From Aromatoleum buckelii (GTDB lineage Bacteria > Pseudomonadota > Gammaproteobacteria > Burkholderiales > Rhodocyclaceae): 64,000 nt of DNA. Below the pieces are notes generated by a model. It worked only from the letters and a program-made list of their open reading frames with translations, ran no database searches and was not told the origin of the DNA. The translations under genes and the position numbers were made by a program. Below are positions 9,751 through 19,354 of the stretch, one piece after another (position 1 is the stretch's first letter; each line of letters begins with the position of its first letter). Location: the NCBI RefSeq assembly GCF_012910785.2, contig NZ_WTVH02000009.1, forward strand, positions 186,001 to 250,000, written 5' to 3'.

Positions 9751-10824
9751 CAGGGTGCCTCCGGGCACGCCGCGCCGCACGAATCGCTGACGACCGTCGC
9801 GGAGCAGTTGGATATATGGGCCAGGGAACTGGGTTTCGCTGCCGTCGGCGTCGCGGACATCGATCTTGCCGGCGCCGAGCCGGGCTTGGCGGCGTGGCTC
9901 GCCAGCGGTTATCACGGCGAGATGGATTATATGGCGCGTCACGGCATGAAGCGGGCGCGCCCTGCCGAACTGGTTCCGGGCACGCTGCGCGTCATCAGCG
10001 TCCGCATGAATTACTGGCCGCAGGGCGCCGACGCGCAAGCTGCGCTCGACGAGCCCGCGCAGGCCTATGTGTCCCGCTACGCGCTCGGGCGCGACTACCA
10101 CAAGCTGATGCGCACACGCCTGCAGAAGCTCGCCGAGCGCATCGCCGCCGCGGCGCCGCACGGCTACCGGGTCTTCGTCGACTCCGCGCCGGTGCTGGAG
10201 GTCGAACTCGCGACGCGCGCCGGGCTGGGCTGGCGCGGCAAGCACACGCTCACGCTCGACCGCTCGGCCGGTTCGTTCTTTTTCCTCGGCGAGATCTTCA
10301 CCGACTTGCCGCTGCCGGTCGACGTGCCGACCAAACCCCATTGCGGCTCCTGTCGTGCCTGCCTCGACGCCTGTCCGACCGGGGCGATCGTGGAGCCGTA
10401 CCGAGTAGACGCTCGCCGCTGCATCTCGTACCTCACGATCGAGCTGAAAGGGGCGATCCCCGAGGATCTGAGACCGCTGATCGGCAATCGCATCTACGGC
10501 TGCGACGACTGCCAGCTGGTATGTCCGTGGAACCGCTTCGCGCAGCTCACCGCCGAGCCCGATTTTGCGCCGCGCCACGGTCTCGACCGCGCGAGCCTGG
10601 TGGAACTCTTTCGCTGGACCGAGCCCGATTTCTCTGCGCGCATGGCGGGGAGCGCGATTTACCGCATCGGCTTCGAGCGCTGGTTGCGCAATCTCGCCGT
10701 GGCGCTCGGCAATGCCCCCACGTCGCCCAGCATCGTTGCGGCGCTGCGCTCCCGGGCCGACGACTCGTCGGAGCTGGTGCGCGAGCACGTCGCCTGGGCG
10801 CTGAAGCGGCACGGCGCTGACTAG
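9733..10824 (+). CDS. queG: Epoxyqueuosine reductase
   Basis: Cobalamin- and iron-sulfur-dependent enzyme that converts epoxyqueuosine to queuosine in tRNA. About 363 residues. Visible: GFAAVGVADIDL near the N-terminus, YHKLMRTRLQKLAERI, the DSAPVLEVELATRAGLGWRGKH region, then two [4Fe-4S] motifs, CGSCRACLDACPTG and CDDCQLVCPW, and a HEAT-like C-terminal tail. GTG 9733 is my choice for length; it makes an 18-bp head-to-head overlap with tsaE. A shorter start (CTG 9787 or TTG 9808) would remove the overlap. The start is therefore uncertain, the gene is not. Confidence 0.95.
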   Translation: MKNPNHQGASGHAAPHESLTTVAEQLDIWARELGFAAVGVADIDLAGAEPGLAAWLASGYHGEMDYMARHGMKRARPAELVPGTLRVISVRMNYWPQGADAQAALDEPAQAYVSRYALGRDYHKLMRTRLQKLAERIAAAAPHGYRVFVDSAPVLEVELATRAGLGWRGKHTLTLDRSAGSFFFLGEIFTDLPLPVDVPTKPHCGSCRACLDACPTGAIVEPYRVDARRCISYLTIELKGAIPEDLRPLIGNRIYGCDDCQLVCPWNRFAQLTAEPDFAPRHGLDRASLVELFRWTEPDFSARMAGSAIYRIGFERWLRNLAVALGNAPTSPSIVAALRSRADDSSELVREHVAWALKRHGAD

Positions 10825-10921
10825 CGCGGGTTCTGCGGAAGGCCCGCCATAGGCAGGCGACGGTCTGTCCCCGACCGATTGCGGCTAGAATCCCGCGCTT
10901 CCAACCGCTCCGGGCTTCCTC

Positions 10922-11725
10922 GTGAATTCTTCGCGACCAATAGGCGTTTTCGATTCCGGCATCGGCGGGCTTACGGTCGTGCGTGCGCTGATGGAACGGC
11001 TGCCGCTCGAACATATCGTCTACTTCGGCGACACCGCGCGCGTTCCGTATGGCGTCAAGTCGGTCGCGACGATCCGCCACTTTACCGAACAGATCACCGA
11101 TTTCCTGCTGCAGCAGGATGTCAAGATGCTGATCGTCGCGTGCAACACGATGGCGGCGGTCGCGGCCGAAACCGTGCGCCAGCGTGCGGGCTCCATCCCT
11201 GTGCTGGATGTCATCGAAGCCGGAGCGCAGGCTGCGGTCGCGCAGTCGCGCAGTCGCGGCATCGGCGTCATCGGCACGCCGACGACGGTCAATAGCAACG
11301 CCTACGCGCGACGCATCCACGCGCTCGACTCCGGCGCACGCGTCTATTCGCAGGCCTGTCCGCTGTTCGTGCCGCTCGTCGAAGAGGGCTGGCTCGACCA
11401 TCCCGTGACGCGGCTGACCGCGCAGGAATACCTCAAGCCGGTGCTCGCCGAGGAAGTCGACAGCCTCGTGCTCGGCTGCACGCATTACCCGTTGCTGAAG
11501 CCGCTGCTGCGCGATGTCGTCGGCCCGGGCGTGCGGCTCGTGGACTCCGCGCTGACGACCGCGGAACTCGCCGCGGCGAAACTGCACGCGCTCGGCCTCG
11601 CGAACACGCATCCGGGCGAAGCGACGTACCGGTTCGTCGTCACCGACGTGCCGCTGCGCTTCCAGACGATCGGCGAACGCTTTCTCGGCCGTTCACTCGG
11701 CGAGGTCGAGAAGCTCGACTGGTAG
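10922..11725 (+). CDS. murI: Glutamate racemase
   Basis: Makes D-glutamate for peptidoglycan. The 267 residues have GVFDSGIGGLTV at the N-terminus with the first proton-transfer acid, and the two catalytic cysteines C74 (VACNTMA) and C186 (GCTHYPLL). The start is a GTG at 10922, 97 bp after queG. The gene is followed by a short hairpin with a T-run. Confidence 0.97.
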   Translation: MNSSRPIGVFDSGIGGLTVVRALMERLPLEHIVYFGDTARVPYGVKSVATIRHFTEQITDFLLQQDVKMLIVACNTMAAVAAETVRQRAGSIPVLDVIEAGAQAAVAQSRSRGIGVIGTPTTVNSNAYARRIHALDSGARVYSQACPLFVPLVEEGWLDHPVTRLTAQEYLKPVLAEEVDSLVLGCTHYPLLKPLLRDVVGPGVRLVDSALTTAELAAAKLHALGLANTHPGEATYRFVVTDVPLRFQTIGERFLGRSLGEVEKLDW

Positions 11726-11750
11726 CGAGCGCCGGCGCAGCTTTCCGGCC

Positions 11751-11772
11751 GCTGCGCTGCGCAGCCTTTTTT
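11751..11772 (+). terminator. Probable intrinsic terminator after murI
   Basis: GCTGCG-CTG-CGCAGC forms a perfect 6-bp stem with a 3-base loop, followed by CTTTTTTC. The stem is short but very GC-rich. It lies 25 bp past the murI stop. Confidence 0.55.
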
Positions 11773-11837
11773 CGTGAACTAAGCTTCAGGCAGACGCGAT
11801 GCGCCCGGACGAGCGCCGCGATGCGGAGGAGGCGGAC

Positions 11838-12569
11838 ATGGAGCAGCAGCGCAAACTTGCGGTGATCGTGGGTGCCGGACCGGGGCTGGGCTGCGCGCTC
11901 GGACGGCGTTTCAGCAAGGCGGAGATGAACGTCGCGATGGCGGCCCGCGACGTCGCGCGGTTGGAGTCGCTGACGATGGAGTGCGCGGCGATCGGGCATG
12001 GCGCGAAAGCGTATTCGTGCGATGCCGGCGACGAGAAATCCGTCGAGGAGCTCTTCAGTCAGGTGCGCGCCGAGTTCGGCGAGCCGGACGTCGTGATCTA
12101 CAACGCCGGCGCCTTCGTGCCGCGTGCCCTTCTCGAAACCACCGCCGAAGAGTTCGAGCGCTGCTGGCGCATCGGCTGCATGGGAGGGTTTCTCGTCGGG
12201 CGCGCAGCGGCCCGCTCGATGCTGGAAAGGATCGGGCGCGGCGGGCGCGGCGGCACGATCCTCTTCACCGGCGCGACGGCGAGCCTGCGCGGCAGTGCGG
12301 GTTTCCACAACCTCGCGGTCGGGAAGTTCGGGCTGCGGGCGCTCGCCCAGAGCATGGCGCGCGAGCTGCAGCCGGAGGGCATTCACGTCGCGCATGTGAT
12401 CATCGACGGGCGCATTCGCCCACCGTCCAGCATCGAACACAGCGCAGAAGCGAGCGACGACATGCTCGACCCGTCGGCGATCGCGGAAGCCTATTTCCAG
12501 CTGCATTGCCAGCCGCGCAGCGCCTGGACGCACGAAATGGACCTGCGTCCGTGGGTCGAGAAATTCTGA
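11838..12569 (+). CDS. Short-chain dehydrogenase/reductase
   Basis: 243-residue SDR. The nucleotide-binding glycine motif is seen in IVGAGPGLGCALGRRF at residues 8-23, and the NAG motif in VIYNAGAF. The usual YxxxK is atypical: after the LFTGATASL strand the sequence is GFHNLAVGKFGLRALAQSMA, so Tyr is replaced by an N/L region while Lys is retained. This atypical active site raises doubt about classical dehydrogenase activity. ATG 11838 is chosen for its GGAGGAG site; an ATG 13 codons upstream is possible. It is convergent with the sulfurtransferase, 30 bp apart. Substrate unknown. Confidence 0.82.
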   Translation: MEQQRKLAVIVGAGPGLGCALGRRFSKAEMNVAMAARDVARLESLTMECAAIGHGAKAYSCDAGDEKSVEELFSQVRAEFGEPDVVIYNAGAFVPRALLETTAEEFERCWRIGCMGGFLVGRAAARSMLERIGRGGRGGTILFTGATASLRGSAGFHNLAVGKFGLRALAQSMARELQPEGIHVAHVIIDGRIRPPSSIEHSAEASDDMLDPSAIAEAYFQLHCQPRSAWTHEMDLRPWVEKF

Positions 12570-12599
12570 AGGCCGGTTGCCGGAATCTATCAGGGCGTC

Positions 12600-13457
12600 C
12601 TATTCCTCCGGGCCGGTCGCGATCGGTCGGCGCGGATCGGCGCACCACTCGCTCCACGACCCCGCGTAAAGCCGCGACCCGGACAGGCCCGCCGACTCCA
12701 TCGCCAGCAGGTTGTGGCAGGCGGTCACGCCGGACCCGCACTGGTGGACGACGCGGTGCGCGTCGCGCCCCTTCAGCAGCGCGCCGAATTCCTCGCGCAG
12801 CACCGAAGCCTGCTTGAAACAGGCGCCCCCGATGAGGTTGTCGCGGAAAAACCGGTTTTTCGCTCCCGGAATGTGGCCGCCGACCGGATCCAGCGGTTCG
12901 TTCTCGCCCCGAAAGCGATCCGGGCTGCGGGCGTCGATGAGCAAGATCTCGTCGGTATAGAGGTGGTCGAGCACGAACGCGGCGTCGACGACGGCGGGCT
13001 GCAGCGAAAGCGAGTAGGTCGTGGGTTGGACGGACGGAGTTTTGATCGTCAGGGCCTGCCCCGCCGCGCACCACGCGACGAGGCCGCCATCGAGGACCGC
13101 GACGCGGCGGTGGCCGAGCCAGCGCATCATCCACCACAGCCGGGCCGCGAACATGCCGCCGGCGTCGTCATAGGCGATCACCTGGGTGTCGTTGCCGATG
13201 CCGATGCGCCCGAGCCGGGCGGCGAAGTCGGCCGGATCGGGGAGGGGGTGACGTCCGTTGGTGCCGGTCATGCGGCCCGACAGGTCGTCGTCGAGATGCA
13301 GGAAATGCGCGCCCGGCAGGTGGCCGCGCTCGTACGCCGCCCGTCCGAAGCCGGGGTCGGCGAGATCATGCCGGCAATCGACGATGCGCCAGTCGGGGTC
13401 GTCGAGCTGATCCACCAACTCACGAGCGCCGATCAGCGTGCTGTACGAAGCGTTCAC
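12600..13457 (-). CDS. sseA: 3-mercaptopyruvate sulfurtransferase
   Basis: Two-domain rhodanese of 285 residues. The N-terminal domain (IVDCRHDLADPGFGRAAYERGHLPGA) is inactive. The C-terminal domain carries the catalytic loop CGSGVTA, the form typical of mercaptopyruvate sulfurtransferases rather than the CRxGx[RT] of thiosulfate rhodaneses. It transfers sulfur from 3-mercaptopyruvate to thiol or cyanide acceptors. The GTG start at 13457 overlaps the stop of the upstream SpoIIAA-like gene as GTGA, so the two are coupled. Confidence 0.9.
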   Translation of the reverse strand: MNASYSTLIGARELVDQLDDPDWRIVDCRHDLADPGFGRAAYERGHLPGAHFLHLDDDLSGRMTGTNGRHPLPDPADFAARLGRIGIGNDTQVIAYDDAGGMFAARLWWMMRWLGHRRVAVLDGGLVAWCAAGQALTIKTPSVQPTTYSLSLQPAVVDAAFVLDHLYTDEILLIDARSPDRFRGENEPLDPVGGHIPGAKNRFFRDNLIGGACFKQASVLREEFGALLKGRDAHRVVHQCGSGVTACHNLLAMESAGLSGSRLYAGSWSEWCADPRRPIATGPEE

Positions 13458-13816
13458 TGCGCGGGCTCCGCGGCCGCCTCCAGCCAGCTGCGCGCTTCGG
13501 TTTCGTCGGCAAAGACAAGCACTTCTGCTTCGACGAAGAGCTGCGAGATCCACGCGCTCCAGGTCAGCCACTGGTCTTCGGTCAACACCGCGATGCGGCC
13601 GAAATCCCGGGCGTGGCGCCGCGAGAACTTGATTTCTTCCCATGCGACATCCAGCGTGAAGCCGGCCATCTGGCGCAGGTCGAAGAGCAGGTTGACCGGG
13701 CCTTCGAACTGCACCTTGTAATTGACGATCTCTTCGAACTCCTTGTAGTCGGCGAGGGTGAATTCGCCGAAGACGGCGACGGAGACGAGGTTGGGCTGGT
13801 GGTCGGTGGTGATCAT
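13454..13816 (-). CDS. SpoIIAA/STAS-like small protein
   Basis: 120-residue acidic protein of the SpoIIAA-like (STAS fold) group. The pattern is NLVSVAVFGEFTLADYKEFEEIV near the N-terminus, LLFDLRQMAGF in the middle, RIAVLTEDQWL, and AEVLVFADETEARSWL at the end. These proteins are small cytosolic or membrane-associated units of unknown function. It precedes and overlaps sseA, which suggests a two-gene operon, and is divergent from glpK across 159 bp. Confidence 0.75.
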   Translation of the reverse strand: MITTDHQPNLVSVAVFGEFTLADYKEFEEIVNYKVQFEGPVNLLFDLRQMAGFTLDVAWEEIKFSRRHARDFGRIAVLTEDQWLTWSAWISQLFVEAEVLVFADETEARSWLEAAAEPAQ

Positions 13817-13975
13817 GGCTGCCTCCGCAGGGCCATTGAATTATGCGGACTACTATAGTCCCGGCCGATGGGCGCTTCAATCACGATGTCCGCCGCCGAC
13901 AGACCATCGCCCGGGATGGTCACGCGGACGGGCGCGCGGTAGTCTTGCGTCATCGCGAGCACAGCCGGAGGCGTC

Positions 13976-15466
13976 ATGAGTTATCTGCTGGCCCTGGACC
14001 AGGGCACGACGAGCTCGCGGGCGCTCGTGCTGGACCGCGATGGGCAGGTGAAAGGGGTCGCCCAGCAGACGTTCGCGCAGCACTACCCGCAGCCGGGCTG
14101 GGTCGAGCACGATCCGACGCAGATTCTCGCGACCCAGTTCGATTGCGCGCGCACCGCGCTGGCGCGGGCCGGCGTCGCCGCTTCTGCGCTGGCTGCGGTT
14201 GGCATCACGAACCAGCGTGAAACCACCTTGCTGTGGGAACGGGCGACGGGCCGGGCGCTTGGGCCGGCGATCGTCTGGCAGGATCGGCGCACTGCGGCGG
14301 TATGCGATAGGCTGCGCGAGGCCGGTCACGCCGACATGATCCGCGCGAGCACCGGGCTCGAGCTCGACGCCTATTTCTCCGCTACGAAGCTCGCCTGGCT
14401 GCTGGACCATGTCCCCGGCGCGCGCGCCCGGGCCCGGGCGGGCGAACTGGCGTTCGGCACCGTCGACAGCTGGCTGGTCTGGCATCTCAGCGGCGGGGCG
14501 CTGCACGTGACCGACGCCGGCAATGCGTCGCGAACGATGCTGTTCAACATCCACCGCTGCGAGTGGGACGAAACGCTGCTCGCGCTGCTCGACATTCCGC
14601 CCGCGCTGTTGCCACGCGTCGTCGACAGCAGCGGAGTGTGCGGCACCACCTGCGCCGACGTGCTCGGCGCGGCGGTACCGATCGCCGGCATCGGCGGAGA
14701 CCAGCAGGCAGCGACGTTCGGCCAGGCATGCTTTGCCCCGGGGATGGCGAAAAACACTTACGGCACTGGCTGCTTCCTGCTGATGAACACCGGCACGGCG
14801 CCGGTGACGTCGACGAACCGCCTGCTGACGACGATCGGGTGGCGTTCGCGGGGCGAGACCTGTTACGCGCTCGAAGGCAGCATTTTCATCGGTGGCGCGC
14901 TGGTGCAGTGGCTGCGCGACGGGCTGGGGCTGATCAGGCGCGCCGAGGATGTCGAGGCGCTCGCCGCGAGCGTCCAGGACAGCGAGGGCGTCGTGCTGGT
15001 GCCGGCGTTTACCGGGCTTGGCGCACCGTACTGGGACGCGTACGCGCGCGGCACGTTGTTCGGGCTGACCCGCGGCACGGGTGCTGCGCACATCGCCCGT
15101 GCGGCCCTCGAGGCGATCGCGCTGCAGACGGTCGATCTCGTCGCCGCGATGGACCGTGACGGCGCCGGGCCGCTGGCCGAACTGCGAGTCGATGGCGGCG
15201 CGGCGGCAAATGATCTGCTGATGCAGATCCAGGCGGATCTGCTCGGGGTTCCGGTGGTCCGTCCGAAGATGCTCGAGACCACTGCGCTCGGAGCGGGGTA
15301 TCTCGCCGGGCTGGGAGTGGGGATGTGGTCCGGCATCGACGAGCTTGCGTCGCACTGGCGCGCCGAACGCCGCTTCGAGCCGCTGATGGCTGAAGATCGG
15401 CGCGAGGCGGCAATCGCGCGCTGGCGGCGGGCGGTGGAACGGGCGCGGGGCTGGGCCTCGGCATGA
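13976..15466 (+). CDS. glpK: Glycerol kinase
   Basis: Phosphorylates glycerol to sn-glycerol-3-phosphate. The 496 residues fit the FGGY family: [17 protein letters not shown] at the N-terminus, [26 protein letters not shown], the [12 protein letters not shown] segment, and the C-terminal signature region [20 protein letters not shown]. It is the first gene of a glpK-glpD-EamA operon whose members overlap by 4 bp each. No glycerol facilitator gene (glpF) and no DeoR-type glpR lies in the window. Confidence 0.97.
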   Translation: MSYLLALDQGTTSSRALVLDRDGQVKGVAQQTFAQHYPQPGWVEHDPTQILATQFDCARTALARAGVAASALAAVGITNQRETTLLWERATGRALGPAIVWQDRRTAAVCDRLREAGHADMIRASTGLELDAYFSATKLAWLLDHVPGARARARAGELAFGTVDSWLVWHLSGGALHVTDAGNASRTMLFNIHRCEWDETLLALLDIPPALLPRVVDSSGVCGTTCADVLGAAVPIAGIGGDQQAATFGQACFAPGMAKNTYGTGCFLLMNTGTAPVTSTNRLLTTIGWRSRGETCYALEGSIFIGGALVQWLRDGLGLIRRAEDVEALAASVQDSEGVVLVPAFTGLGAPYWDAYARGTLFGLTRGTGAAHIARAALEAIALQTVDLVAAMDRDGAGPLAELRVDGGAAANDLLMQIQADLLGVPVVRPKMLETTALGAGYLAGLGVGMWSGIDELASHWRAERRFEPLMAEDRREAAIARWRRAVERARGWASA

Positions 15467-17097
15467 GCGCAGGCGGCGAGGAGGAAGGCGTCCGTGCGGC
15501 GCCGGATAGTCTTCATGCGCACGCCCGATCCGCTGCGGCAGAGCGCCGGCTTGCCCGCACGGCGTTGCTCCATCGCCTGCGCCAGTCGCAGCGCTGGGAC
15601 GTGGTCGTCATCGGCGGCGGTGCGACCGGGCTCGGATGCGCAGTCGATGCCGCCGCACGCGGCTATTCGACGCTGCTCGTCGAAGCGTACGACTTCGCGA
15701 AAGGAACCAGTTCACGCGCGACGAAGCTGATTCACGGCGGCGTGCGTTATCTTGCCCGGGGTGAGCTGGGGCTGGTGCGTGAAGCCCTGGCCGAGCGTTC
15801 GCGGCTGCTTGCGAATGCACCTCACCTCGTTCATCCGCTGCGTTTCGTCGTGCCGGCTTATCATTGGCACGACCGGGCGCGGTTCGGGCTGGGGCTCGGG
15901 TTCTACGATCTGCTTGCCGGCATTCACGGCATCGAACGCAGCCGCATGCTCGACGCGGCCGCGACAGCCGCGGCGCTGCCGGGTCTGAATCCCGCCGGGC
16001 TGAGGGGCGGGATCGCCTACTGGGACGCCCAGTTCGACGACGCGCGGCTGGCGATCGCGCTGATGCGCACGGTCTTCGACCTGGGCGGCCTGGCACTCAA
16101 CTACCTGCCGGTCGACGATCTGATCCTCGAAGCCGGCCGCGTGCGCGGGGTCATTGCACGGGATGCGGAGAGCGGCGAGGTTTTCCGCATCGCTGCCCGC
16201 GTCGTCATCAACGCGACCGGTGTATGGGCCGACGCGGTGCGGCGTCTGGAACGTCCCGCGGCCAGTGCCCTGGTGCGTCCGAGCCAGGGCGTGCACGTCG
16301 TCGTCGACCGGAGTTTCCTGCCTGGCGATACCGCGCTGCTGGTGCCGGAGACGTCGGACGGACGCGTGCTGTTCGTCATTCCATGGCAAGGCAAGGTCCT
16401 GATCGGGACGACCGATACGCCTCGCTCCGACGTTCCTCTGGAGCCTGACGCGCTGCCCGGTGAAGTGGATTTCATCCTCGCGACCGCGGCCCGCTATCTC
16501 GCGCCGGCGCCGACACGGGCCGACGTGCGCAGCCTCTTCGTCGGCCTGCGGCCGCTGGTCGGTGAGGACGAGAGGACAGCGACGCACCGCCTGTCGCGCG
16601 AACATTGCATCGAGGTGTCGCCCGGCGGGCTGGTGACGATCACCGGCGGCAAATGGACGACGTACCGGCGGATGGCCGAGGAAACGATCCACCAGGCTTG
16701 CGCCGTCGGAATGCTGCCGCGACGCCCGGCAGCCACCGCCGCGCTGCGCCTGCATGGCGCGACGCCCGGCTTTTCCGGCGATTGCTACGGCAGCGATCGG
16801 GCTGTCGTCGACCTGCTGCCCGGTGCCGCGCGGCGCATACAGGACGGCCTGACGCTGACCGAGGCTGAGGTGCGTCATGCCGCGCGGTTCGAGCTTGCGC
16901 GCAGCGTCGAGGACGTGCTGGCGCGCCGGCATCGCGCGCTGGTTCTCGATGCTGCGCGGGCTGCCGCGGCAGCACCGGCGGTCGCGGGGCTGCTCGCCGA
17001 GGAACTCGGACACGATGCGCAGTGGTGCGTGGACGAGGTCGCACGCTTTCGCGCGCTGGCGATCCGCTATGGCGCGCCGGCTGGAGAACGCCCGTGA
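15463..17097 (+). CDS. glpD: Aerobic glycerol-3-phosphate dehydrogenase
   Basis: FAD enzyme at the inner membrane that oxidises glycerol-3-phosphate to DHAP and passes electrons to quinone. The 544 residues have the dinucleotide fold [17 protein letters not shown] near residue 50, followed by [23 protein letters not shown] in the middle and [15 protein letters not shown] near residue 395, then the C-terminal cap domain. It starts with ATG overlapping the glpK stop (ATGA). The first 40 residues are Ala/Arg-rich and may be partly non-conserved. Confidence 0.97.
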   Translation: MSAGGEEEGVRAAPDSLHAHARSAAAERRLARTALLHRLRQSQRWDVVVIGGGATGLGCAVDAAARGYSTLLVEAYDFAKGTSSRATKLIHGGVRYLARGELGLVREALAERSRLLANAPHLVHPLRFVVPAYHWHDRARFGLGLGFYDLLAGIHGIERSRMLDAAATAAALPGLNPAGLRGGIAYWDAQFDDARLAIALMRTVFDLGGLALNYLPVDDLILEAGRVRGVIARDAESGEVFRIAARVVINATGVWADAVRRLERPAASALVRPSQGVHVVVDRSFLPGDTALLVPETSDGRVLFVIPWQGKVLIGTTDTPRSDVPLEPDALPGEVDFILATAARYLAPAPTRADVRSLFVGLRPLVGEDERTATHRLSREHCIEVSPGGLVTITGGKWTTYRRMAEETIHQACAVGMLPRRPAATAALRLHGATPGFSGDCYGSDRAVVDLLPGAARRIQDGLTLTEAEVRHAARFELARSVEDVLARRHRALVLDAARAAAAAPAVAGLLAEELGHDAQWCVDEVARFRALAIRYGAPAGERP

Positions 17098-17927
17098 CGA
17101 AAATCCGCGCGATATCGCTGACGGCGGTCGCGATGCTCGCGTTCGCTGCGAACTCGGTGCTGTGCCGGCTCGCGCTGCAGCAGGAGGCGATCGACGCCGC
17201 GAGCTTCACCGTGATCCGCCTGCTGTCGGGCGCGCTGGCATTGGCGCTGCTGCTCGGCGCGCGCGGCGTTCCGCCTGCGCGAGCGGGGAACTGGCGCTCC
17301 GCGTTCGCGTTGTTCGCGTATGCCGCGGCCTTTTCGTTCGCGTACGTGTCATTGCCGACCGGCATCGGCGCGCTGCTGCTGTTCGCGGCGGTGCAGGCGA
17401 CGATGATCCTCACCGGGCTCGTGCGTGGCGAGCGGCTGGCGAGGACGCAACTGGTCGGGCTGCTGCTCGCGTTCGGCGGGTTCATCCATCTGCTGTCGCC
17501 GGGCCTGTCCGCGCCGCCGCTCGGCGGAGCGCTGCTGATGATCGGCGCCGGTGTCGCGTGGGGCGTCTATTCGCTGCGCGGGCGCGGCACCGGAAACCCG
17601 CTCGCAGCGACCGCCGGAAACTTCCTGCGCACTGTGCCGATGGCGATCGGCCTGGCGATGCTCGGTATCGGCAGCGTGAATATCCAGTCGTCCGGCGTGC
17701 TGTACGCGGTGCTGTCGGGGGCGTTGGCGTCCGGTGCGGGGTATGTTGTCTGGTATGCCGCGCTGGGCGGCCTCAGCGCGACCGGCGCGGCGACTGTGCA
17801 GCTCAGTGTGCCGGTGATCGCCGCGCTCGGCGGCGTGCTGCTGCTCGGCGAAGTCGTGACGTTGCGGCTTGTACTGGCTTCGGTGGCGATTCTCGGAGGC
17901 GTTGCGATCGTGCTGCGCGGGCGTTGA
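17094..17927 (+). CDS. EamA/DMT-family transporter
   Basis: 277-residue inner-membrane protein with about ten hydrophobic segments in two repeats, as in the drug/metabolite transporter (EamA) family. FAANSVLCRLAL in the first helix and the duplicated ATVQLSVPVIAALGGVLLLGE near the end fit the family. The GTG start at 17094 overlaps the glpD stop as GTGA. This coupling to glpKD suggests export or uptake of a related metabolite, but the substrate is not known. Confidence 0.85.
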   Translation: MTKIRAISLTAVAMLAFAANSVLCRLALQQEAIDAASFTVIRLLSGALALALLLGARGVPPARAGNWRSAFALFAYAAAFSFAYVSLPTGIGALLLFAAVQATMILTGLVRGERLARTQLVGLLLAFGGFIHLLSPGLSAPPLGGALLMIGAGVAWGVYSLRGRGTGNPLAATAGNFLRTVPMAIGLAMLGIGSVNIQSSGVLYAVLSGALASGAGYVVWYAALGGLSATGAATVQLSVPVIAALGGVLLLGEVVTLRLVLASVAILGGVAIVLRGR

Positions 17928-17960
17928 GGGCGGCGGGGCCGTCGGGCGGCGAGGCGCGGG

Positions 17961-18014
17961 GATCGGTTCCGGTTCATTCAACGTGCCGATCGGTTCCGGT
18001 TCATTCAACGTGCC
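17961..18014. repeat. 27-bp tandem duplication at the end of the sensor kinase gene
   Basis: Two exact head-to-tail copies of a 27-bp unit (17961-17987 and 17988-18014) beginning GATCGGTTCC and ending ACGTGCC. The kinase stop codon (18005-18007) lies inside the right copy. The left copy lies in the convergent spacer behind the EamA gene. It is most simply a recent slippage duplication. Confidence 0.95.
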
Positions 18015-19354
18015 GTATTGCTGCGCGTGCTCGGGTGCGGCAGCGTGACGAGCGCTTCGAGCCCGCCATCGGGCCGGTTCGCCAAGGAAACGTCACCCCC
18101 TTGTGCGCGCAGCAGATTGCGCGCAATGGCCAGGCCGAGGCCGGTGCCGCCGGTGTCCCGGCTGCGCGACGCTTCGGCACGATAGAAAGGCTCGAACACT
18201 TTTTCGAGTTCGGCTTCCGGCACGCCCGGGCCGTGGTCGCGCACGCGGATCTCGAAATGTTCCGGCGTTTCGGCGATCGTGACGTCGACGCGGCCACCGA
18301 ACTTCACGCCATTTTCGATCAGGTTCCACAGCGCGCGGCGCAGCGCGTCCAGCCGCGCATGGCACGGCGTTCCCGCCCGCCCCGCAAGCGTCACCTGCCA
18401 GCCCATGTCGCCTGCGTCCTCGCACAGTGCAGCGACCAGCGCATTCAGGTCGATCGCGCTGGCGGCAGCGGTCACCTCCAGGCTGCGCGCGTAGTCGAGG
18501 CCTTCCTTCGCGAGCGCCTGCATGGCGTCGAGATCGGACTGGATTTTCGCCCGCACCGCTTCGTCCTCGACGAGCTCGGCGCGCAGCCGCAGCCGCGTGA
18601 TCGGCGTCTGCAGGTCGTGCGAGATCGCAGCCAGGATCCGGGTGCGCTCGCCGACATGCTGCTGCAGGCGTTGCTGCATCCGGTTGAACGCATGCGCCGC
18701 ACGAGCGACTTCGACCGGACCACCGGTGTCGATGGACGGGTGGTTCGGATCGGCGCCGAGCGCATCGGCTGCGGCAGCGAGCCGCGACAGCGGCCGCGTC
18801 GCGATGCGCACTGCGAGCCACGACAACAGCGTCACGCCGGCGATCAGCGCCACCAGCGCGGCAACGAGGCTGCCGGGGGGCTGCGGCGGAGGGGGGGCCA
18901 ACAGGACTCCCGGCAAGCGGACGGTCAGCGGCGCGCCGTCGGCGAGGCGTACGCTCGCGAGCGGTTGCGGACGGCGCGAATGGCCGTCGTCGTGTGTCCG
19001 GGACCGCTCGAAAACCGCCACCTCGCGCTCGGGCAGGGCCTGATTCAGCGCTTTACGTAGTGGAGAACCGGCGGACAGCGGCTGCGCGTCGGACGGCGGC
19101 ACGTCGAGCGTGAGCCGCAGGCGCCGCCGGCCAAGCGTCCTGATCCAGTCCTCGCGCTGCTCGGGCGGGAGGCTGTCGAGCACGTCGACGATCGCGGCGA
19201 TCTCCCTTGCGACGCCTTCGAACAGCACGTCGCGTCCGTGCCGATCCCGTTCGCTGACGAACAGTGCAAGGCTCACCGCCAGCACCAGCGCGATGCCGAC
19301 CAGCCAGATCAGCATCAGGCGGGCGAACAGCGTGCGCGGCCAGGGAGGTCTCAT
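18005..19354 (-). CDS. Sensor histidine kinase (EnvZ/OmpR-system type)
   Basis: 449-residue membrane kinase. Transmembrane helix 1 is at residues 13-33, a periplasmic region of about 120 residues follows, helix 2 is near 163-182, then come HAMP, the phosphoacceptor box with H246 (AAISHDLQTPITRLRLR), the N box LIENGVKFGG, and the G boxes DHGPGVP and GTGLGLAIA. A poly-proline stretch (residues 154-160) precedes helix 2. The start overlaps the response-regulator stop by 4 bp. The architecture is EnvZ-like. The periplasmic sensor part shows no family I recognise. Confidence 0.93.
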   Translation of the reverse strand: MRPPWPRTLFARLMLIWLVGIALVLAVSLALFVSERDRHGRDVLFEGVAREIAAIVDVLDSLPPEQREDWIRTLGRRRLRLTLDVPPSDAQPLSAGSPLRKALNQALPEREVAVFERSRTHDDGHSRRPQPLASVRLADGAPLTVRLPGVLLAPPPPQPPGSLVAALVALIAGVTLLSWLAVRIATRPLSRLAAAADALGADPNHPSIDTGGPVEVARAAHAFNRMQQRLQQHVGERTRILAAISHDLQTPITRLRLRAELVEDEAVRAKIQSDLDAMQALAKEGLDYARSLEVTAAASAIDLNALVAALCEDAGDMGWQVTLAGRAGTPCHARLDALRRALWNLIENGVKFGGRVDVTIAETPEHFEIRVRDHGPGVPEAELEKVFEPFYRAEASRSRDTGGTGLGLAIARNLLRAQGGDVSLANRPDGGLEALVTLPHPSTRSNTAR

